Shown here one piece after another: positions 60,305 to 64,000 of a DNA stretch of 64,000 bases. Below the pieces are notes generated by a model. That model was not told the DNA's origin. It worked only from the letters and a program-made list of their open reading frames with translations, and ran no database searches. Each line of letters opens with the position of its first letter. Position 1 is the first letter of the stretch. The translations under genes and the position numbers were made by a program. Source of the DNA: JAJCZZ01 sp964569085 (GTDB lineage Bacteria > Gemmatimonadota > Gemmatimonadetes > Longimicrobiales > Gaopeijiaceae); NCBI GenBank assembly GCA_964569085.1, contig CAZMTA010000011.1, forward strand, positions 57,905 through 121,904, in the 5' to 3' direction.

Positions 60305-61693
60305 CTAGAGACGGACGCCCTGCTCCGCCAGCCACTCCTGGATCTCGGCCCGGATCTCGTCCAGGCGCTCCCGGGTGCGGGCCTCGAAGCGGGCCACGAT
60401 GACCGGCTGGGTGTTGGAGGCGCGCAGGAGCGCCCACCCGTCGCCGAAGAGGACCCGGACGCCGTCCACGTCGATCACGTCGTACCGGGCACGGAAGTGC
60501 TCCACGGCGGCCTCGACCACCGTCCACTTCGTCTCCTCCGTGACCTCGATGCGGATCTCGGCGGTGGAGACGTAGGAGGGGAACTCGGCCACGCGCTCCG
60601 CCAGCGAGCGGTCGGAGCGGGCCACCAGGTCGATGAGGCGGCAGGCGTCGTAGAGGGCGTCGTCGAAGCCCAGGTAGTCGTCGGCCACCATGATGTGGCC
60701 GCTGAGCTCGCCGGCCACCAGCGCCCCCTCCTCCTTCATGCGCTTCTTGATGAGGGAGTGGCCGGTGGGGGCCATGAGCGGCACGCCGCCGGCGGCCTCG
60801 AAGACCTCCGGGAGCGCCTGGGAGCACTTCACGTCGAAGACGAGCTTCTGGCCCGGGCCCCGCTTCTCCAGGAGGTCCAGTCCGAAGAGGAGGAGGAGGA
60901 TGTCCCCGCGCACGATCTCGCCGTTTCCGTCCACGGCGCCGATGCGGTCGGCGTCCCCGTCGAAGGCCACGCCCAGGTCGTGGTCCCCCTCGCGGACCGT
61001 CCGGATCAGGTCCTCCAGGTTCTCGTCCACCGTGGGGTCGGGGTGGTGGTTCGGGAAGGAGGGGTCCGAGTCGCAGAAGAGCGGCGTGACCTCCGCGCCC
61101 AGCTCCTCCAGGAGGCGGACGGCCACCAGGCTGCCGGTGCCGTTGCCGCAGTCCACCGCCACCTTCACCGGGCGGGCGAGCTCGAAGCGGCCCGCCACGT
61201 CCTCCACGTACCGGTCCAGGACGCCCAGCGCCTCGTCCAGCTCCCCTTCCCCTCCCTCGTCCACCGGGGCCCAGTCCTCCTCCACCGCGCGGCGGCGGAG
61301 GTCCTGGATGGCGTCGCCGTACAGCGCGGCCCGCCCCAGCGTCATCTTGATCCCGTTCCACTCCGACGGGTTGTGGGAGCCGGTCACCTGGACGCCGGCG
61401 TCGGCGCCGTACTCCACCTCGGACCAGTAGAGGACCGGGGTGGGCACGATGCCCACGTCCACCACGTCCACCCCGGCGGCGCGGACCCCGTCCTGGAGGG
61501 CCGCCTTCAGCTCGGGCGAGGTGTCGCGGTTGTCCCCGCCCACCACCACACGGGGACGCTCGGCGTCCACCGAGGCCCGCACGTGGCTGCCGAAGGCCCG
61601 GCCCACGGCGCGGGCCAGGTCGGCGTCGAGGTCCTCCCCGACGATGCCGCGGATGTCGTACTGACGGAAGACGTGGGCAGGAAGTCGGGTCAT
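60305..61693 (-). CDS. phosphomannomutase / phosphoglucomutase
   Basis: A 462-residue alpha-D-phosphohexomutase. The phospho-serine is Ser106 in TGSHNPSEWNGIK. The metal loop is VAFDGDADRIG, the sugar-specificity loop GELSGHIM, and domain 4 ends ASNTQPVIVARFEA. It interconverts hexose 1- and 6-phosphates for surface glycans. It may therefore feed the glycosyltransferase cluster at 17-26 kb. The ATG overlaps the nuoN stop (ATGA). Confidence 0.93.
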   Translation of the reverse strand: MTRLPAHVFRQYDIRGIVGEDLDADLARAVGRAFGSHVRASVDAERPRVVVGGDNRDTSPELKAALQDGVRAAGVDVVDVGIVPTPVLYWSEVEYGADAGVQVTGSHNPSEWNGIKMTLGRAALYGDAIQDLRRRAVEEDWAPVDEGGEGELDEALGVLDRYVEDVAGRFELARPVKVAVDCGNGTGSLVAVRLLEELGAEVTPLFCDSDPSFPNHHPDPTVDENLEDLIRTVREGDHDLGVAFDGDADRIGAVDGNGEIVRGDILLLLFGLDLLEKRGPGQKLVFDVKCSQALPEVFEAAGGVPLMAPTGHSLIKKRMKEEGALVAGELSGHIMVADDYLGFDDALYDACRLIDLVARSDRSLAERVAEFPSYVSTAEIRIEVTEETKWTVVEAAVEHFRARYDVIDVDGVRVLFGDGWALLRASNTQPVIVARFEARTRERLDEIRAEIQEWLAEQGVRL

Positions 61694-63228
61694 GGAGCCA
61701 TGCCGAGGAGGTCACCGCCCAGGACGCGCAGCCCCTGGACGCTGGCGCGGGCCAGCTCCAGGGTGTCGCCCGGGAAGATGCCGAGGTACAGGACGATCGC
61801 GACGGAGGCCACGAGGGCCACGCGGGTGGGGAGCGGCGTGAGCACGAGGTCGTGCTGCCCCTCGGCCACGGGGTCGCGCATCCACATGTACCAGGCCACC
61901 CGCAGGTAGTACCAGTACGACGCGACGGTGGTGAGCACGAGGATCACCGAGAGGGTCCAGAGCTGGGAGTCCACCGCGCCCTGGAGGAGGAAGATCTTCC
62001 CCATGAAGCCCCCGGTCCCGGGGAAGCCGGCCAGGGACAGGAGGAAGATCGTGAGCGCCACGCCCAGGGCGGGCCGCGCCCACCCGAACCCGGCGTAGTC
62101 CTCGATCTGGAGCCGCTCCTCCCCCTGGTGGGCCACGCCGATGACGATGGCGAAGGCCCCGATGTTCATGACCGTGTAGATGGCCAGGTAGAAGAGGAGG
62201 CCGGCGGCGGCGGTCTCGTTGGCCGCGGCCACGGCCACCAGGAGGTAGCCGGCGTGGGCGATGCTGGAGTAGGCCAGCATCCGCTTCACGTTGGCCTGGA
62301 CCAGGGCGATGAGGTTGGCGGCCACCATGGTGACGGCGGCGAGCCACCAGAGGAGCGGGTACCAGGTGTCGTACGCCGCGTCGAAGCCCACCAGGAAGAC
62401 CCGGAGGAACGCCACGAAGGCGGCGGCCTTCACCGCGGCCGACATGAAGGCGGTCACCGGGGCCGGCGCGCCCTCGTAGACGTCGGGCGTCCACATGTGG
62501 AAGGGCACGGCGCTCACCTTGAAGCCGAAGCCGATGACCAGGAGCGCGATCCCGGCGGTGAGGAGCCCCGTCGAGGCCGTGCCGCCGGCCACGCTCGCGC
62601 CGATCAGGGCCACGTTGGTGCTGCCGGTGGCCCCGTACACCAGCGCGACCCCGTAGAGGAAGAAGCCGGTGGAGAAGGCGCCCAGGAGGAAGTACTTGAG
62701 CCCCGCCTCGGACGACTTCCGGTCCCGCCGGTTGAAGGCGGTCAGGGCGTAGACGCCGATGCTCATGACCTCGAGGCCCAGGAAGATCACCATGAGGTCC
62801 CGGGCCGCCGCCATGAACATCATCCCCGAGGTGGACAGGAGGATGAGCCCGTAGAACTCCCCCGCCTGGAGCCGCTGGCGGCTCACGTAGGCGAAGGAGA
62901 TCAGGATCGACAGCGCCGCCGCGCCCAGGAAGATCCAGTTGGCGAAGAGGCGGAACCCGTCCACGGCGATCATGGAGGTGTCCCCCACCTCGTTGATCCC
63001 GTAGAGCCAGCCGTTGAAGAAGGCCACCACCAGGAGGCCGGCCAGGGAGAGCCACCCCAGGGTGGCGCCGCTCCCGAAGCTCGGGTCGTCGACGGCGGGC
63101 TTCTCGGCGTCCGGGGCCCGGTCGCCGGTCACGCCGGCCACCAGGACCAGCATGCCCCAGGCGCACAGGACGATCTCGGGCAGGAGCGCCCAGAAGTAGT
63201 GGAGCTGCCGGGAGAAATCGAGAGTCAT
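61690..63228 (-). CDS. nuoN: NADH-quinone oxidoreductase subunit N
   Basis: A 512-residue antiporter-like subunit of respiratory complex I with about 14 spans. It has KYFLLGAFSTGFFLYGVALVYG (shown as KYFLLGAFSTGFFLYG), FHMWTPDVYEGAPAPVTAFM and KRMLAYSSIAHAGYLLV. It is the last nuo gene of the cluster. The ATG at 63226-63228 is 6 nt after nuoM. Confidence 0.95.
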   Translation of the reverse strand: MTLDFSRQLHYFWALLPEIVLCAWGMLVLVAGVTGDRAPDAEKPAVDDPSFGSGATLGWLSLAGLLVVAFFNGWLYGINEVGDTSMIAVDGFRLFANWIFLGAAALSILISFAYVSRQRLQAGEFYGLILLSTSGMMFMAAARDLMVIFLGLEVMSIGVYALTAFNRRDRKSSEAGLKYFLLGAFSTGFFLYGVALVYGATGSTNVALIGASVAGGTASTGLLTAGIALLVIGFGFKVSAVPFHMWTPDVYEGAPAPVTAFMSAAVKAAAFVAFLRVFLVGFDAAYDTWYPLLWWLAAVTMVAANLIALVQANVKRMLAYSSIAHAGYLLVAVAAANETAAAGLLFYLAIYTVMNIGAFAIVIGVAHQGEERLQIEDYAGFGWARPALGVALTIFLLSLAGFPGTGGFMGKIFLLQGAVDSQLWTLSVILVLTTVASYWYYLRVAWYMWMRDPVAEGQHDLVLTPLPTRVALVASVAIVLYLGIFPGDTLELARASVQGLRVLGGDLLGMAP

Positions 63229-63234
63229 GAGGCT

Positions 63235-64000
63235 CTACTCGTCGTCGTCGGCGGCGACGTCGTCGTCGCCGGGAAGGGCGTCCGGGGTACGGGGCGCGAC
63301 CTGGGGGGCCGCCTCGGAGGTCTCGGCCGGGAGGGAGGCGGTGTGCTCCGCGGGCGACGCCTCCGCCTCGGTGGCGTCGACGGTCACGCCGAGCTCCACC
63401 GTCTCCGACAGCCGGGGCGCGGCCGTCTGCACGCGCTGGAGCACGACGCGCACCGAGGGCTCCATGCGCTCCAGCACCGGGGTCGGGTGCCATCCCAGCA
63501 CGATCATCAGCGCCACCAGGGGCGCCAGCACGGCCACCTCGCGGCCGGTGAGGTCCTTCATCTCCTGGTTCTCGGGCTTCTCCAGCGCGTTGAAGAAGAC
63601 CCGCTGCACCATGGGCAGCATGTAGTAGGCGGCGAAGATCACGCCGGTGGTGGCCACGATGGCCATCCCCGGGCGGGTCTCGAACGCGCCCAGCAGCGCC
63701 AGGAACTCGCCCACGAAGCCGGACGTGCCCGGGAGGCCGATGCTGGCCAGCGCCGTGATCACGAAGGCCGTGGCGAAGAGGGGCGCCACCCGCGCCAATC
63801 CGCCGAAGGCGGCGATCTCACGGGTGTGGCGCCGCTCGTACAGCATCCCCAGGAGGAGGAACAGGGCCCCCGTGCTGATTCCGTGGGAGATCATGACCAC
63901 CAGCCCGCCCTGGAGCCCGTTCACCGTCAGGGCGAACACGCCCAGGACCACGAAGCCCATGTGGGCCACCGAGGTGTAGGCCACCAGCTTCTTGGCGTCG
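63235..64000 (-). CDS. nuoM: NADH-quinone oxidoreductase subunit M, partial (3' end)
   Basis: The C-terminal 254 residues of NuoM; its start lies beyond the right edge. The segment DAKKLVAYTSVAHMGF at the edge matches the conserved LKKLIAYSSVSHMGF of NuoM, and GGLVVMISHGISTGALF and IGLPGTSGFVGEF follow. It is a proton-pumping antiporter-like subunit. The cytoplasmic tail is unusually long and acidic (about 80 residues rich in Glu/Ala/Thr/Asp). Confidence 0.93.
   Translation of the reverse strand, partial: DAKKLVAYTSVAHMGFVVLGVFALTVNGLQGGLVVMISHGISTGALFLLLGMLYERRHTREIAAFGGLARVAPLFATAFVITALASIGLPGTSGFVGEFLALLGAFETRPGMAIVATTGVIFAAYYMLPMVQRVFFNALEKPENQEMKDLTGREVAVLAPLVALMIVLGWHPTPVLERMEPSVRVVLQRVQTAAPRLSETVELGVTVDATEAEASPAEHTASLPAETSEAAPQVAPRTPDALPGDDDVAADDDE

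Overview
The window is a GC-rich stretch of a diderm (LPS-bearing) bacterial chromosome. Genes are packed tightly, with many 1-11 nt overlaps (ATGA, GTGA, TTGA and apparently CTGA junctions). No insertion sequence, prophage or CRISPR array is visible. The gene families, composition and TAnnTT-type -10 boxes would fit Gemmatimonadota or a related group; this is inference and was not tested. A run of exactly 100 Ns at 30581-30680 shows the sequence is an assembled scaffold.

The standout element is an almost canonical chromosome-dimer-resolution (dif) site at 15396-15423, beside an inverted imperfect copy of its XerD-type arm. Gene direction fits a replication terminus there. To the left most genes point right (+). 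To the right nearly all point left (-) for 48 kb, except two short + blocks. A XerD-type recombinase gene lies about 30 kb to the right.

Layout. 0-7.3 kb (+): MerR regulator, surE-pcm-YqaA/VTT operon, an acidic hypothetical protein, tRNA-Arg(CCT), a polytopic membrane protein, a TPR lipoprotein and a threonine/serine dehydratase. 7.3-12.4 kb (-): Ig-like-domain metallopeptidase lipoprotein, SIRT5-like sirtuin, DUF423 protein, gamma-glutamyltransferase. 12.6-14.1 kb (+): Crp/Fnr-like regulator and a YfgM-like TPR membrane protein, then a strong terminator. 14.3-16.9 kb (-): a 16-residue-repeat exported protein, dif, rlpA, a CYTH protein. 16.9-26.6 kb (-): lipid and surface-glycan genes (methyltransferase, PlsC, Dpm1-like GT2, flippase-like protein, YfhO, GT4, WecB, GT2). 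26.6-36.7 kb (-): kdsB-pyrG-kdsA-kdsC-kdsD-lptC-lptA-lptB-rpoN, joining Kdo/CMP-Kdo supply to LPS export. 36.8-37.4 kb: anthranilate/aminodeoxychorismate synthase amidotransferase. 37.6-41.2 kb (+): a zinc-ribbon membrane protein coupled to znuA-znuC-znuB. 41.2-47.7 kb: nadE, S41 protease, NAD(P)-binding protein, xerD, DedA, ispF. 47.8-53.8 kb (-): the fatty-acid operon yceD-rpmF-plsX-fabH-fabD-fabG-acpP-fabF under a near-consensus promoter. 53.9-64 kb (-): ndk with an EIIA-like/CBS protein, sucCD, UPF0182 protein, phosphomannomutase, nuoN and the 3' part of nuoM.

Several - strand and + strand promoters share a TTGAnn, 17-18 nt, TA(C/G)CTT layout. The assembly gap in lptA is flanked by identical 55-nt direct repeats; collapsing them restores one open frame of 577 codons.
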